A stretch of 64,000 nt of DNA, taken from contig NZ_CP009920.1 in the NCBI RefSeq assembly GCF_000832985.1, positions 682,001 to 746,000 on the forward strand, given 5' to 3'. Source of the DNA: Priestia megaterium NBRC 15308 = ATCC 14581. GTDB lineage: Bacteria > Bacillota > Bacilli > Bacillales > Bacillaceae_H. The position numbers and the translations under genes are program-made. This document shows positions 52,304 to 61,489 of the stretch, piece after piece. Every line of letters begins with the position of its first letter. Positions within the stretch are counted from its first letter, which is position 1. The notes under the pieces are model-generated. The model was not told the DNA's origin. It saw only the letters and a program-made list of their open reading frames with translations, and searched no databases.

Positions 52304-53275
52304 CTACTTCTTTTCTACGATACTCAGCAGTCGTTTAGAACCAGCTTCTGCTTCTTCTATCATACTGTCAAAAAGCTCTTGCACCGTTGGAATACTATCA
52401 ATCAGTCCAACGACTTGACCTGCCCATCCATAGCCTTCATCGATTTTATTTTCATAAATATACCGGCAGTTTGCCACTCCGCTAATGACGTCTTTTAACT
52501 CTTCGTACCTCTCTCCTTGCTGCTCACGCTCAATAATGTCAAGGGTATAGTGAGACTTCAATACGCGTCCAGGTGCCCCGAACGAACGTTTAATAACTAC
52601 AGTATCGGTTTCTTTTGCTTCTACAATAGCTTGTTTATACGCATCATGGGCATCTACACATTCTTTTGTCGCGATAAAACGTGTTCCCATTTCTATCCCT
52701 TCAGCGCCTAATGATAACGCCGCCAATAATCCTTGTCCGTTTCCAATCCCTCCGCTTGCCAAAACCGGAATTGACACAGCCGCAGCTACTCGAGGAATTA
52801 ATACCATTGTGCCCAGATCCTCACGTCCGATATGTCCTCCTGCTTCTTGCCCCACTGCCATGACAGCATCTGCTCCTAGCTTCTCAGCTTTTTGAGCTTG
52901 ACGCACGTTGGCTACAAGCACGAGCGTTTTAATTCCCGTTCCTTTTAATCTCTCAAAAATAGGTGCGGGATTTGCTCCTGTTATGGAAACAACCGGCACG
53001 CCTTCTTCTACAGCTACGTCGAGAAGGTCTTTATAAGAACCTTCTGTTTGACCTCCAACAGCAAAATTAACGCTAAAAGGACGCTCAGTTAAAGAACGTA
53101 CTTTCTTAATTTCAGCTCGAAGTTTCTCAGGTGTTCGGAGCGTCATAGCTGTGATTTGTCCAAGCCCGCCTGCATTTGAGACAGCAGCAGCAAGTTCTGC
53201 GTACGCTAAATAAGCCAGACCTCCTTGTACAATTGGATATTGAATTCCTAATAAATCTGTTACCCGTGTTTTCAT
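52304..53275 (-). CDS. nitronate monooxygenase / 2-nitropropane dioxygenase-family flavoenzyme
   Basis: A 323-residue TIM-barrel FMN enzyme: YPIVQGGLAYLAYAELAAAV and NAGGLGQIT at the N-terminus, GQEAGGHIG with the catalytic-type histidine, ASGGIGNGQGLLAALSLGAE and GTRFIATKEC for phosphate binding. It oxidises nitronates, or may be an FabK-type enoyl-ACP reductase relative; both share this fold. The catalytic His in the AGGHIG motif favours the oxygenase. GGAGAGGGG precedes ATG. Confidence 0.85.
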   Translation of the reverse strand: MKTRVTDLLGIQYPIVQGGLAYLAYAELAAAVSNAGGLGQITAMTLRTPEKLRAEIKKVRSLTERPFSVNFAVGGQTEGSYKDLLDVAVEEGVPVVSITGANPAPIFERLKGTGIKTLVLVANVRQAQKAEKLGADAVMAVGQEAGGHIGREDLGTMVLIPRVAAAVSIPVLASGGIGNGQGLLAALSLGAEGIEMGTRFIATKECVDAHDAYKQAIVEAKETDTVVIKRSFGAPGRVLKSHYTLDIIEREQQGERYEELKDVISGVANCRYIYENKIDEGYGWAGQVVGLIDSIPTVQELFDSMIEEAEAGSKRLLSIVEKK

Positions 53276-53375
53276 CTATATATCCCCTCTCCTTTTATTT
53301 TCTTATTTATGAATACTTATTCATAATCATAACAAGAAAATAACGGATTTCCTACGAAAAAATTCCAACATTTCT

Positions 53376-53401
53376 GTTTGCTTCAACTTTTGATAGGGTA
53401 C
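53376..53401 (+). promoter_or_regulatory. sigma-B promoter of katE
   Basis: GTTTGC, 14 bases, GGGTAC, matching the general-stress pattern GTTTAA-N12-15-GGGTAT; 46 bases upstream of the katE ATG. Confidence 0.65.
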
Positions 53402-53447
53402 ACATTTTGTAATGATTATTAACTAAAGATCAAGGAGGAAAACATGT

Positions 53448-55490
53448 ATGACAAAAAAGCACCCTGTAAATGAAAAAAGCAAGCAAGAACAGCTCGAGCA
53501 GTTTAAAACAGATGATCGAAACCAAGCGCTCACAACCAATCAAGGGTTAAAGCTTTCCGAAGATGAATTTTCTTTAAAAGCAGGTGAACGTGGTCCAACC
53601 CTTATGGAAGACTTTCATTTCCGTGAAAAAATGACGCATTTTGACCACGAGCGCATTCCTGAACGCATCGTTCATGCACGAGGCTTCGCTGCTCACGGAG
53701 AATTTGAACTGTATGACTCTCTAAGTGAATATACAAAAGCTAAATTTTTACAGAATCCGTCTGTAAAAACACCTGTATTTGTCCGTTTTTCTACTGTAGC
53801 AGGTTCTAAAGGTTCAGCTGAAACGGTGCGCGACGCCCGTGGTTTTGCAACAAAATTTTATACAGAAGAAGGAAACTATGACTTAGTTGGAAATAACATT
53901 CCCGTGTTCTTTATCCAAGATGCGATTAAATTTCCGGATTTAATTCACGCTGTTAAGCCTGAGCCACACAACGAAATGCCGCAGGCAGCTTCAGCACACG
54001 ATACGTTTTGGGATTTTGTCGCCAATAACCAAGAGTCTGCTCACATGGTCATGTGGTCAATGTCAGACCGTGCAATTCCACGCAGTTTGCGTATGATGGA
54101 AGGCTTCGGCGTACATACTTTCCGCTTAGTTAATGCAGAAGGAAAAGCTCATTTTGTCAAATTTCACTGGAAGCCTGTGCTCGGAACGCATTCCCTTGTT
54201 TGGGACGAGGCTCAAACAATTTCTGGGAAAGACCCAGATTTTCATCGCCGCGATTTATGGGAATCGATTGAAAACGGAGACTATCCTGAATATGAGCTAG
54301 GTATTCAAATCATAGATGAGGAAGATGAATTTAAATTCGACTTTGACATTCTCGATCCAACTAAGCTTTGGCCTGAAGAAGACATTCCCGTCAAATTGGT
54401 TGGAAAAATGACCTTAAATCGAAATGTAGACAACGTATTTGCCGAAACGGAACAAGTCGCATTCCATCCGGGACATGTGGTACCGGGAATTGATTTTTCC
54501 AATGATCCTCTCTTACAAGGAAGATTGTTTTCATACACGGATACCCAGCTTATTCGTCTTGGCGGTCCGAATTTTCACGAACTTCCAATCAACCGTCCAG
54601 TATGCCCGTTTCATAACAATCAACGAGACGGTTACGGACGTCAAACGATTAACAAAGGGCCTGTCAGCTATCACAGAAACTCTCTTGCAGCCAATACCCC
54701 GGCTCCTGTACCAGAGTCAGGGGGCGGTTATGCTCACTATCAAGAAAAAGTGGAAGGAAGAAAAGTTCGAAGCCGAAGCGAAAGTTTTAAAGACCACTTT
54801 TCACAGGCAACGCTATTTTGGAATAGCATGAGCGACACTGAAAAAGAGCATATTATCAGTGCTTTCAGCTTTGAGCTTGGAAAAGTGAAAAGCAAGTCTG
54901 TTCAGCAGCAGGTCGTTGATATGTTTGCCAACGTCAGTACAGTGCTAGCTAAACAAGTAGCACAAGCGATTGGTGCAACGCCTCCACCAGGAGAAGACGC
55001 GCCAGTGACCAAGTCATCTCCCGCTCTTAGTCAGGAACAGACGATTAAAAAGCCGAATACGCGTAAAGTAGCTGTCATTGTAGCTAATGACTTTAGCGGT
55101 GACCTACCACAAGTGTTAAATAGTTTAAAACAACAGGGCATTCAGCCTGAAATTGTAAGCACAACCCTCCAAAACGTGAAAGGAACAGACGGATCAGAAC
55201 TTGAAGTACAGCACACGTTCTTAACAAGTGATTCTGTTTTATTCGATGCGGTTTATGTTGTCGGAAGCGCGTCGGCTGATGAGAAGTTTCGTAAAGAAGC
55301 ACTGACATTTGCTCAAGAAGCATTCGAGCATTTTAAACCAATTGGCGCGACGGATGAAGGTGTTAAGTGGCTAAAAGCTGCTGGTTTAGATAGTAGTCCC
55401 GGTGTCGTAACTGGAGAAACTACACGCTTTACAGATGAATTTATTGAAGCTATTTCAGCTCACCGCCACTGGAATCGTCACGTTATATAA
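53448..55490 (+). CDS. katE: large-subunit monofunctional catalase KatE
   Basis: A 680-residue clade-2 (HPII-like) heme catalase, close to the length of B. subtilis KatE. Active-site features: [15 protein letters not shown] (distal His), [20 protein letters not shown], and [15 protein letters not shown] with the proximal Tyr. Residues from about 545 form the extra class-I glutamine-amidotransferase-like domain ([34 protein letters not shown]). It decomposes hydrogen peroxide, in stationary phase or spores. AAGGAGG with ATG 53448; a sigma-B promoter upstream. Confidence 0.95.
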   Translation: MTKKHPVNEKSKQEQLEQFKTDDRNQALTTNQGLKLSEDEFSLKAGERGPTLMEDFHFREKMTHFDHERIPERIVHARGFAAHGEFELYDSLSEYTKAKFLQNPSVKTPVFVRFSTVAGSKGSAETVRDARGFATKFYTEEGNYDLVGNNIPVFFIQDAIKFPDLIHAVKPEPHNEMPQAASAHDTFWDFVANNQESAHMVMWSMSDRAIPRSLRMMEGFGVHTFRLVNAEGKAHFVKFHWKPVLGTHSLVWDEAQTISGKDPDFHRRDLWESIENGDYPEYELGIQIIDEEDEFKFDFDILDPTKLWPEEDIPVKLVGKMTLNRNVDNVFAETEQVAFHPGHVVPGIDFSNDPLLQGRLFSYTDTQLIRLGGPNFHELPINRPVCPFHNNQRDGYGRQTINKGPVSYHRNSLAANTPAPVPESGGGYAHYQEKVEGRKVRSRSESFKDHFSQATLFWNSMSDTEKEHIISAFSFELGKVKSKSVQQQVVDMFANVSTVLAKQVAQAIGATPPPGEDAPVTKSSPALSQEQTIKKPNTRKVAVIVANDFSGDLPQVLNSLKQQGIQPEIVSTTLQNVKGTDGSELEVQHTFLTSDSVLFDAVYVVGSASADEKFRKEALTFAQEAFEHFKPIGATDEGVKWLKAAGLDSSPGVVTGETTRFTDEFIEAISAHRHWNRHVI

Positions 55491-55496
55491 ATTACA

Positions 55497-55527
55497 AAAA
55501 AGATAGGGACCTACCCTATCTTTTTTA
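55497..55527 (+). terminator. terminator of katE
   Basis: Stem AAAAAAGATAGGG/CCCTATCTTTTTT, loop ACCTA. Confidence 0.9.
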
Positions 55528-55613
55528 TATGAAATCACAGTAATTGAAGAAAAGCTTCTCTTTTGCTTATACTAGATAATGCACCTTAGATTTTCAGGAG
55601 GCAGAAAGAAGAC

Positions 55614-56327
55614 ATGCTCACAAACAAATCATCTTACTTTTTACAATTAACGAAACGATTCAAAAAAGCTGCAACGGCAAATTCAGTTATCCTTGGAATT
55701 TTGTTAGCTATTGTGGGAGGTTTTCTTGATGCTTATACGTATATAAGCAGAAACGGAGTATTCGCAAATGCACAAAGTGGAAATATCGTCTTATTAGGTG
55801 TAAAGGCAGCGCAAGGTCAATGGACAGAAGCTTTTCTTCATATTCCACCTATTGTAGCCTTTATCCTAGGCGTTGCTGTAACCGAAACATTTAAGCAGCC
55901 GCGATTTGTATCTGTACTCCCTGATACTTCTCGTATCGTATTGCTTTTAGAAATTGTCGTACTCATTATCGTTGGTTTTTTACCGTCTAGTGTTCCTAAT
56001 ATGTTGGTTACAGTAACAATTTCATTTGTTGCTGCTCTTCAAGTTTCTTCATTTAGAACTTTGATAAAATGGTCATATAATACAACCATGACAACCGGAA
56101 ACCTTCGTACTGCTTCTCAAGCAGCATACTATGCTATATTCAAACGCGATGAAAATGCTGCTTATCAGTGCCTTCGTTTTACCGCCATTATCCTCTCTTT
56201 TTTGAGCGGGGCATTGTTAGGTTCTATTTCTACTTTCACCCTGGGGACAAAAGCAGTTTGGTTAGCTTCTGCTATTCTTTTTCTCGCTTTTGTCATTTTA
56301 AATTCAGAATCTCAAAAAAACCTTTGA
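55614..56327 (+). CDS. YoaK/DUF1275-family membrane protein
   Basis: A 237-residue protein with six or seven helices. GFLDAYTYISRNGVFANAQS followed by GNIVLLG is the hallmark DUF1275 motif, and MTTGNLRTASQAAYYA the second. Function unknown; proposed transporter. AGGAGG lies 14 bases before ATG, wider than usual. Convergent with an acetyltransferase gene, sharing a terminator. Confidence 0.85.
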   Translation: MLTNKSSYFLQLTKRFKKAATANSVILGILLAIVGGFLDAYTYISRNGVFANAQSGNIVLLGVKAAQGQWTEAFLHIPPIVAFILGVAVTETFKQPRFVSVLPDTSRIVLLLEIVVLIIVGFLPSSVPNMLVTVTISFVAALQVSSFRTLIKWSYNTTMTTGNLRTASQAAYYAIFKRDENAAYQCLRFTAIILSFLSGALLGSISTFTLGTKAVWLASAILFLAFVILNSESQKNL

Positions 56328-56354
56328 AATCAATGATTTCAAAGGCTTTTTTTT
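56320..56354. terminator. bidirectional terminator
   Basis: Stem CCTTTGAAATCA/TGATTTCAAAGG followed by T run; includes the DUF1275 stop codon. Confidence 0.85.
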
Positions 56355-56355
56355 A

Positions 56356-56868
56356 TTAAACTGATTTTCTAAATGCCATAACGTGCAAATCTTTTACCGG
56401 ATAAAAATCGTTATCAGGAAAGCGAACGTAACCTCTTTTAGTGTACAGCTTAATGGCATGTTCCATTGAATGATCTGTATGTAAACCTAAATAAGAACAC
56501 CCTAGCTCCCGAGATTCTTTTTCACACGCTTCAAGAAGCGCGTTGGCGACTCCTTTCCGGCGATGCGACGGAGCAACTGCCAGCAGACGAATTTCAGCCC
56601 ATGGAAATGGCTTTAACAATCCTCCGTATACATCCGTATTTGGGGGATAAAACAAAACGCTTCCTGCCATTTCTCCATTGATTTCAGCTACAATGCACTC
56701 AAATTTCTTTTCTTCACTCAGGGTATGTAAAATTCCCTTTCGATATCTTTTCCAGTGTGCTTCTGATTTTACAGCTGCATATTGCTCATAAGCAGCAAGC
56801 GTCACTGTTTCAATAGATGATGTTTCTTCTTCTCTAGCTTTTCGAACGATCAATTTTTTCTCCTCCAT
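56356..56868 (-). CDS. GNAT-family N-acetyltransferase
   Basis: A 170-residue acetyl-CoA-dependent acyltransferase. The GNAT motif A is AEIRLLAVAPSHRRKGVANA (Q/RxxGxG/A form RRKGVA), followed by LLEACEKESRELGCSYLGLH and the motif B tail AIKLYTKRGYVRF. Substrate unknown. GGAGG precedes ATG. Monocistronic. Confidence 0.85.
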   Translation of the reverse strand: MEEKKLIVRKAREEETSSIETVTLAAYEQYAAVKSEAHWKRYRKGILHTLSEEKKFECIVAEINGEMAGSVLFYPPNTDVYGGLLKPFPWAEIRLLAVAPSHRRKGVANALLEACEKESRELGCSYLGLHTDHSMEHAIKLYTKRGYVRFPDNDFYPVKDLHVMAFRKSV

Positions 56869-57053
56869 TTACCTTCTTCGTTAATTCTTATTGTCTATGG
56901 TGAACCATGTTTATGCAACACATTTGCATCTTAAAACAGCTTCCTTTGCATATATTTAATCCGTTCATTATGGTTTCTAAAGCGGTCTTTGTGCTGAAAC
57001 TCTGCTTGTCTTCATATACATATAAAGAGATTCATAGACAAGGATGAGACAGC

Positions 57054-57635
57054 ATGTATAAAAAATTGATTGCAATTGGAATTGGCAGTGTGTTTGTTAG
57101 TATTGGGATTAACGTTTTTATTCTTCCGCTTCAGCTTGTAACAGGAGGCATTACCGGAATTAGCTTAATCATTAATTATTTACTTGGCTATAAAGTAGGT
57201 GTGATGATTTTTTGCTTAAACTTGCCGATTTACCTTCTCGCCTTGGGTTTTAACCGCTCTTATTTTTTAAATGCTATCTATGGCATGGTTCTCTCAGCCG
57301 TTATGATTGATTTGCTGTTTCCGCTTCACGGGATTTTTCACCTTCCCATTATCTTAAGCGCTTGCCTTGGAGGTGTTTTTAACGGAATCGGAACCGGCAT
57401 CATGCTCCGGCAGCACGCAAGTCAAGGCGGGGTCGACTTATTTTCTCTGATACTTGCGAAATGGTTATCTTTAAACCCCGGCATCATCATTTTAGTGATT
57501 GACGCATCTATTATTATTTCAGGTATTTTACTGCTTCAAAACGATACAGCTATTTATTCATTATTCATTGTTGTATGCTCTGGTATAGTGACCAGTTTAA
57601 TTACGTCATTCAAACGCATCATCGTCTATGTATAA
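57054..57635 (+). CDS. YitT-family membrane protein lacking the C-terminal domain
   Basis: A 193-residue protein with five or six helices: NVFILPLQLVTGGITGISLI, GGVFNGIGTGIMLRQHASQG and GGVDLFSLILAKWLSLNPG are YitT hallmarks. Usual YitT proteins are about 280 residues and end in a cytoplasmic DUF2179 domain; here the sequence stops after the last helix (SLITSFKRIIVYV). The end is followed by a clean terminator, so the short form seems real. Function unknown. AAGGATGAGA precedes ATG. Confidence 0.8.
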   Translation: MYKKLIAIGIGSVFVSIGINVFILPLQLVTGGITGISLIINYLLGYKVGVMIFCLNLPIYLLALGFNRSYFLNAIYGMVLSAVMIDLLFPLHGIFHLPIILSACLGGVFNGIGTGIMLRQHASQGGVDLFSLILAKWLSLNPGIIILVIDASIIISGILLLQNDTAIYSLFIVVCSGIVTSLITSFKRIIVYV

Positions 57636-57638
57636 GGA

Positions 57639-57670
57639 AAAAGCCTCGAGACATGCGTCTCGAGGCTTTT
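57639..57670. terminator. bidirectional terminator
   Basis: Stem AAAAGCCTCGAGAC/GTCTCGAGGCTTTT, loop ATGC, between convergent genes. Confidence 0.9.
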
Positions 57671-57672
57671 CT

Positions 57673-58614
57673 TTATTTGTCATTTAAGAATTCTTGCAGC
57701 GCTTCTTTATTTTTATCTAAATCAATATCAAGCACCATACCAACACCGCTATACGTTTTGTTTTCAAATGATCCGTCTAACGGCAGTCGCAGGCTTTGAA
57801 CATCTTTCATGTTTCCTGTTACCACATCTTTAGCCAGAAGCATCATGCTTTTTGTATCTAAATTTGTATCGATGTAAGGATCCATTACGCCGAGAAGCTT
57901 CGGTATTTTAAACACGCTGTTTAGGCTTGCTACTTCATCTTTAAGCTTTAAAACGACTTCTTGCTGGCGCTGAACGCGTCCAAAATCACTCATGTTATCA
58001 TGACGAAAACGTACGTAGCCAAGCAGTTGTTCACCGTGTAAAACTTGAGTACCTTTGTGAAGCGTCATACCAATTCCCGAAGACATGTCGTGAGGCACGG
58101 TTACTTCAATGCCATCAGGTGCAATCGTATCTACAATTTTTGAAAACCCTTCGAAGTCCACAACTGCATAATAGTTAATATCGATATCAAAATTTTGTTT
58201 GATCGTTTTACGCAGCAGCTCAGGACCTCCGAACGCGTAAGCAGCATTCAGCTTTTGCTTGCCGTGTCCTGGAATATCCACGTACATATCTCTCATAAGC
58301 GAAACAATTTTCGGGTGTTTGCTTTTAGAATCGTAGTGAGCAATTAAAATAGAGTCTGTACGAGAATGCTTTTCCCCGCGCGAGTCACTTCCTAACAGCA
58401 GCATATTTACTTCTCCGTTATTTGGGAGACTGCCTTGAAACTGTTCAAATGTCGTGCCGTCATCCGCAAATTTACCATCGCTTGCCATCGATAGCCCTTG
58501 CTTATATTGGAAATAGCTGTATATGCCTCCAACGATAATAAAAAGAAACAACAAGGCAAAGAACACTCTGCCCCATCGAACTCTTCTTCTTCTTTTGCGT
58601 CTTGTTCGCTCCAC
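57673..58614 (-). CDS. LCP-family wall-polymer ligase, paralogue 2
   Basis: A 313-residue enzyme closely related to paralogue 1 at 31.2 kb: basic head (RTRRKRRRRVRWGR), membrane helix (VFFALLFLFIIVGGIYSYF), then LLGSDSRGEKHSRTDSILIA, SLMRDMYVDIPGHGKQKLNA and RFRHDNMSDFGRVQRQQ. It transfers anionic polymers onto peptidoglycan. GTG 58614 with GGTGAC at 6 bases is preferred; the ATG at 58653 sits in the T-tail of a terminator with no ribosome site. It lies downstream of ltaS, linking it with teichoic acid assembly. Confidence 0.88.
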   Translation of the reverse strand: MERTRRKRRRRVRWGRVFFALLFLFIIVGGIYSYFQYKQGLSMASDGKFADDGTTFEQFQGSLPNNGEVNMLLLGSDSRGEKHSRTDSILIAHYDSKSKHPKIVSLMRDMYVDIPGHGKQKLNAAYAFGGPELLRKTIKQNFDIDINYYAVVDFEGFSKIVDTIAPDGIEVTVPHDMSSGIGMTLHKGTQVLHGEQLLGYVRFRHDNMSDFGRVQRQQEVVLKLKDEVASLNSVFKIPKLLGVMDPYIDTNLDTKSMMLLAKDVVTGNMKDVQSLRLPLDGSFENKTYSGVGMVLDIDLDKNKEALQEFLNDK

Positions 58615-58653
58615 GTTTCTGTCACCAGCTTTCTTTTTCAATGAAGTTCTCAT

Positions 58654-58703
58654 AAAACAAGCAAGTAGCTAAGCTTTTAAAAAGCTCCTCTACTTGCTTG
58701 TTT
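58654..58703 (-). terminator. hairpin between ltaS and the LCP gene
   Basis: A 14-base-pair stem AAACAAGCAAGTAG/CTACTTGCTTGTTT, 25 bases after the ltaS stop; short T-tail. It may fully or partly stop transcription before the LCP gene. Confidence 0.7.
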
Positions 58704-58728
58704 GGATTGTATGGTGTGAAAGCTTACA

Positions 58729-60651
58729 TTACTTTTCTGTTTCTTGGTCTTTTCCATACATATATTTTGATGGATCGACCGCTTTAAAGTCATCTAATTT
58801 ATTAAATCGTAATAAATCACCGTATAACACTTTATCAGAAAGTTCTAGCTCTCTTCCAACTTTCTTTTTATAAGCTTTCGCTTCGTCTGTTGCTGTGATT
58901 CTTTCTCCCGTGTTTGTATCGTAATACTTGCCGTCAATTGACGTGTATTTTGGAGAAACATAATCACCGTTTCTAAATGCTACTACCTGATCATGATCTT
59001 TTGATAATAAATCTGTACCGAACTGAACATACTCTTTACTATCAATTCCCACTAAGTGAAGAAGCGTAGGTACTACGTCAATTTCACCGCCGTACGTATG
59101 GTTCACTCCACCTTTTACACCTGGTACGTGAAGGAAGAACGGTACGCGCTGAAGCTGAGCGTTTTTATATGGCGTAATTTTCTCGCCAAGAACTTTTTCC
59201 ATTGCTTTGTTATGATTTTCAGAAATACCGTAGTGGTCACCGTAAATCATAATAACTGAGTTGTCATATAAGCCTGAAGCTTTTAGCTCCGTAAAGAATT
59301 CTTGCAGTGATTCATCCAAATAACGAGCCGTTTGGAAATAACGGTCTACCGTTCCATCTCCTGTGTTTGCCGGCTCAATGCTAGCATCGCCTTTATCAAG
59401 GACAAATGGGAAATGGTTTGTTAATGTAATCATATGCGCATAGAACGGCTGCTTCAATGACTGTAGCATTGGCATAGATTCTTTGAAGAATGGCTTATCT
59501 TTTAATCCATAGTTTACTTTGTTATCACCAGTCATATTGTAATAACTTGCGTCAAAGAATTTATCCACACCGAACTGCTTATAAATTTCATTACGGTTCC
59601 AGAACGTTTTATAGTCTCCGTGTAAAACGGCACTTGTATAGCCGCCCTCTTGATCTAAGATCGCTGGTGCTGCTTGGTACGTGTTGCGGCCTTTTAAGCT
59701 AAATGCCGATCCTTGGGGCAAGCCGTATAATGACGTATCCATCATAAGCTCTGCATCAGCTGTTTTACCTTGTCCTGTTTGATGGAAGAAGTTATCAAAA
59801 TACATAAATTCATTTCCATTTGCTAATGAGTTTAAAAACGGCGTTACTTCTTGCCCGTTTAACTTATAGTTAATCAGGAATGACTGAAATGATTCTAAAT
59901 GAATTTTAATAATGTTTTTTCCTTTTGCTTTACCGGCATACTCAATATTTGGAGCTGCATAGTGACTTGTACTGAAGTTTTTCACTGTTGTTAAGTCATC
60001 ACTGCTTGCGAATGCTCGCTGCTTTGAGTTTTTAAACGTTTGAACTGCATCATACACCGTGTAGTTGTATGCTCCTAAATATTTCACTAGGTAGTTGCGA
60101 TCAAATGTTCTTGTTAATAATTCAGGGCGATCTTTTTCAGCATAGTGCAAGTTAATTGCAAAAGCGATAGCTCCTGCCGCTAGTACCATGAACGTATAGC
60201 GGAATTTAAGGCGTGCTTTTGGCCATTCGATTTTTCTAACAAACAATAGCGCAATCAGTAAAATAATATCTACAAAGTAAAAAATATCGTGAACTTTTAC
60301 TAAATCAGCGATACTGCCTCCTAAATGACCCACATTGCTTGTTTGCGTTAAAGTAGGCAATGTCACAAAGTCATTGAAGAATCGATAATATAAAATATTG
60401 CTGTACAAAATGACCGTCATGATGGTACTAAGGATAAGCGTCCAAACGATGGCTCTTTTCCCTTTTGCAAACAATGCTAACCCTAAAAAGATCAAAGTTG
60501 AACTAATTGGATTAATAAACAATAACGTTTTTTGCATTGAGTCACTTATATCTAAGTTGAACTCCACTTTGTAAGACATGTAAGACTTGATCCACATGAA
60601 TAAAACCGCTATAAAAAAGTAAAACAACGGCTTTGAAAATAGTTTTTTCAT
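58729..60651 (-). CDS. ltaS: lipoteichoic acid synthase (LtaS family)
   Basis: A 640-residue polyglycerolphosphate synthase: five N-terminal membrane helices (to about residue 205) and an extracellular sulfatase-fold domain. The catalytic threonine is in QGKTADAELMMDTSLYG; metal and substrate residues in IIKIHLESFQSF (Glu), HGDYKTFWNR and MIYGDHYGISENH (Asp-His). It builds lipoteichoic acid from phosphatidylglycerol. B. subtilis has four paralogues, so which one this matches is unsettled. ATG 60651 behind AAAGGA; a 12-codon upstream extension is unlikely. Confidence 0.92.
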   Translation of the reverse strand: MKKLFSKPLFYFFIAVLFMWIKSYMSYKVEFNLDISDSMQKTLLFINPISSTLIFLGLALFAKGKRAIVWTLILSTIMTVILYSNILYYRFFNDFVTLPTLTQTSNVGHLGGSIADLVKVHDIFYFVDIILLIALLFVRKIEWPKARLKFRYTFMVLAAGAIAFAINLHYAEKDRPELLTRTFDRNYLVKYLGAYNYTVYDAVQTFKNSKQRAFASSDDLTTVKNFSTSHYAAPNIEYAGKAKGKNIIKIHLESFQSFLINYKLNGQEVTPFLNSLANGNEFMYFDNFFHQTGQGKTADAELMMDTSLYGLPQGSAFSLKGRNTYQAAPAILDQEGGYTSAVLHGDYKTFWNRNEIYKQFGVDKFFDASYYNMTGDNKVNYGLKDKPFFKESMPMLQSLKQPFYAHMITLTNHFPFVLDKGDASIEPANTGDGTVDRYFQTARYLDESLQEFFTELKASGLYDNSVIMIYGDHYGISENHNKAMEKVLGEKITPYKNAQLQRVPFFLHVPGVKGGVNHTYGGEIDVVPTLLHLVGIDSKEYVQFGTDLLSKDHDQVVAFRNGDYVSPKYTSIDGKYYDTNTGERITATDEAKAYKKKVGRELELSDKVLYGDLLRFNKLDDFKAVDPSKYMYGKDQETEK

Positions 60652-60723
60652 TTTCAAATTCCTTTCACTAAAAAGTAGAGATTTCATGTTCAGCTAACCT
60701 CAGGAAAATCCCCTACATTAAAT

Positions 60724-60736
60724 CGTAACGGTTACG
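60724..60736 (-). promoter_or_regulatory. 13-base palindrome, candidate operator in the ltaS leader
   Basis: CGTAACGGTTACG is perfectly symmetrical around one central base and falls just downstream of the predicted ltaS transcription start. Confidence 0.4.
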
Positions 60737-60745
60737 TCCTGCAAA

Positions 60746-60775
60746 AGATTACCTGAAAATGATTCAATTTGTCAA
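60746..60775 (-). promoter_or_regulatory. sigma-A promoter candidate of ltaS
   Basis: TTGACA, 18 bases, TAATCT on the minus strand, 95 bases before the ltaS ATG. Confidence 0.5.
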
Positions 60776-61058
60776 ACAATATCATCTTCATCTCTTTTTT
60801 TAGTCATCTACAAAATTTACATTTTAACTTGTAATCTCTTATTTTTTTATCGTGATGTTAATATTACACAATTGTTAATTTGTAAATTTTGTTCTCCCTA
60901 TATTGCATACATATTAATTTACCACATTTCTGCTCTGCAATAAAAGTATTTTTATATTATTAGGCATAATATTTCACTTACTGAATGAAAAGGTACTATT
61001 GTACTGGAAGGTATTCTTCCCTTACTGTTAGGACTAGTAAAAATAGACTGATCTATGC

Positions 61059-61412
61059 TTAGTCTTTATCTTTCTCAACAGCTATGCGGTCTCCTTGTGC
61101 AAAGGGCTGTGAAATAACAAGAAACTCAATCTCTTCACTCGAACGATTCATCATTTGATGAGGAATGGACGGAAGCACTTCTATTCCTTCATGGGCTTTT
61201 ACATCATAAATAATTCCGTCTACTTCTAGAGCAGCTGTTCCTTTTAGCACGAAGAAAAATTGCTGTGCTCTCGTGTGATTATGCCTTACCTCTTTCGTAT
61301 GAGGGGGCATGCGCTCATGAATAATACTTACGTCTTTATTTTTCACTAGGTGCCACCCATCGCATTTTCCTCCCCACACGTAGTGTTCTGCGTTTTGCTT
61401 ACTGACTTTCAT
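61059..61412 (-). CDS. cupin-domain protein
   Basis: A 117-residue cupin with the metal-binding histidines of motif 1: HTKEVRHNHTRAQQFFFVLK (H-x-H...E-like) and motif 2 IEVLPSIPHQMMNRSSEEIE. Probably a small metal-dependent isomerase or sugar/phenolic-binding protein; substrate unknown. AAAGGGGAG lies before ATG. It precedes nothing in the same operon within 70 bases of the EamA transporter, which is on the same strand upstream, so the two could be cotranscribed. Confidence 0.75.
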   Translation of the reverse strand: MKVSKQNAEHYVWGGKCDGWHLVKNKDVSIIHERMPPHTKEVRHNHTRAQQFFFVLKGTAALEVDGIIYDVKAHEGIEVLPSIPHQMMNRSSEEIEFLVISQPFAQGDRIAVEKDKD

Positions 61413-61489
61413 GACTAGCTCCCCTTTTTCTAATAAATAAAGACCTGCAGATGAAATAGAAATTCTATGTGATCTTTTTAACCTTGCTA

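Larger units (their letters stand above)
60652..61058. other. AT-rich intergenic region upstream of ltaS
   Basis: Holds the ltaS promoter candidate and a palindrome near 60.72-60.78 kb. The rest (60780-61058) is AT-rich, with no gene or structured RNA that I can recognise. Confidence 0.5.
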
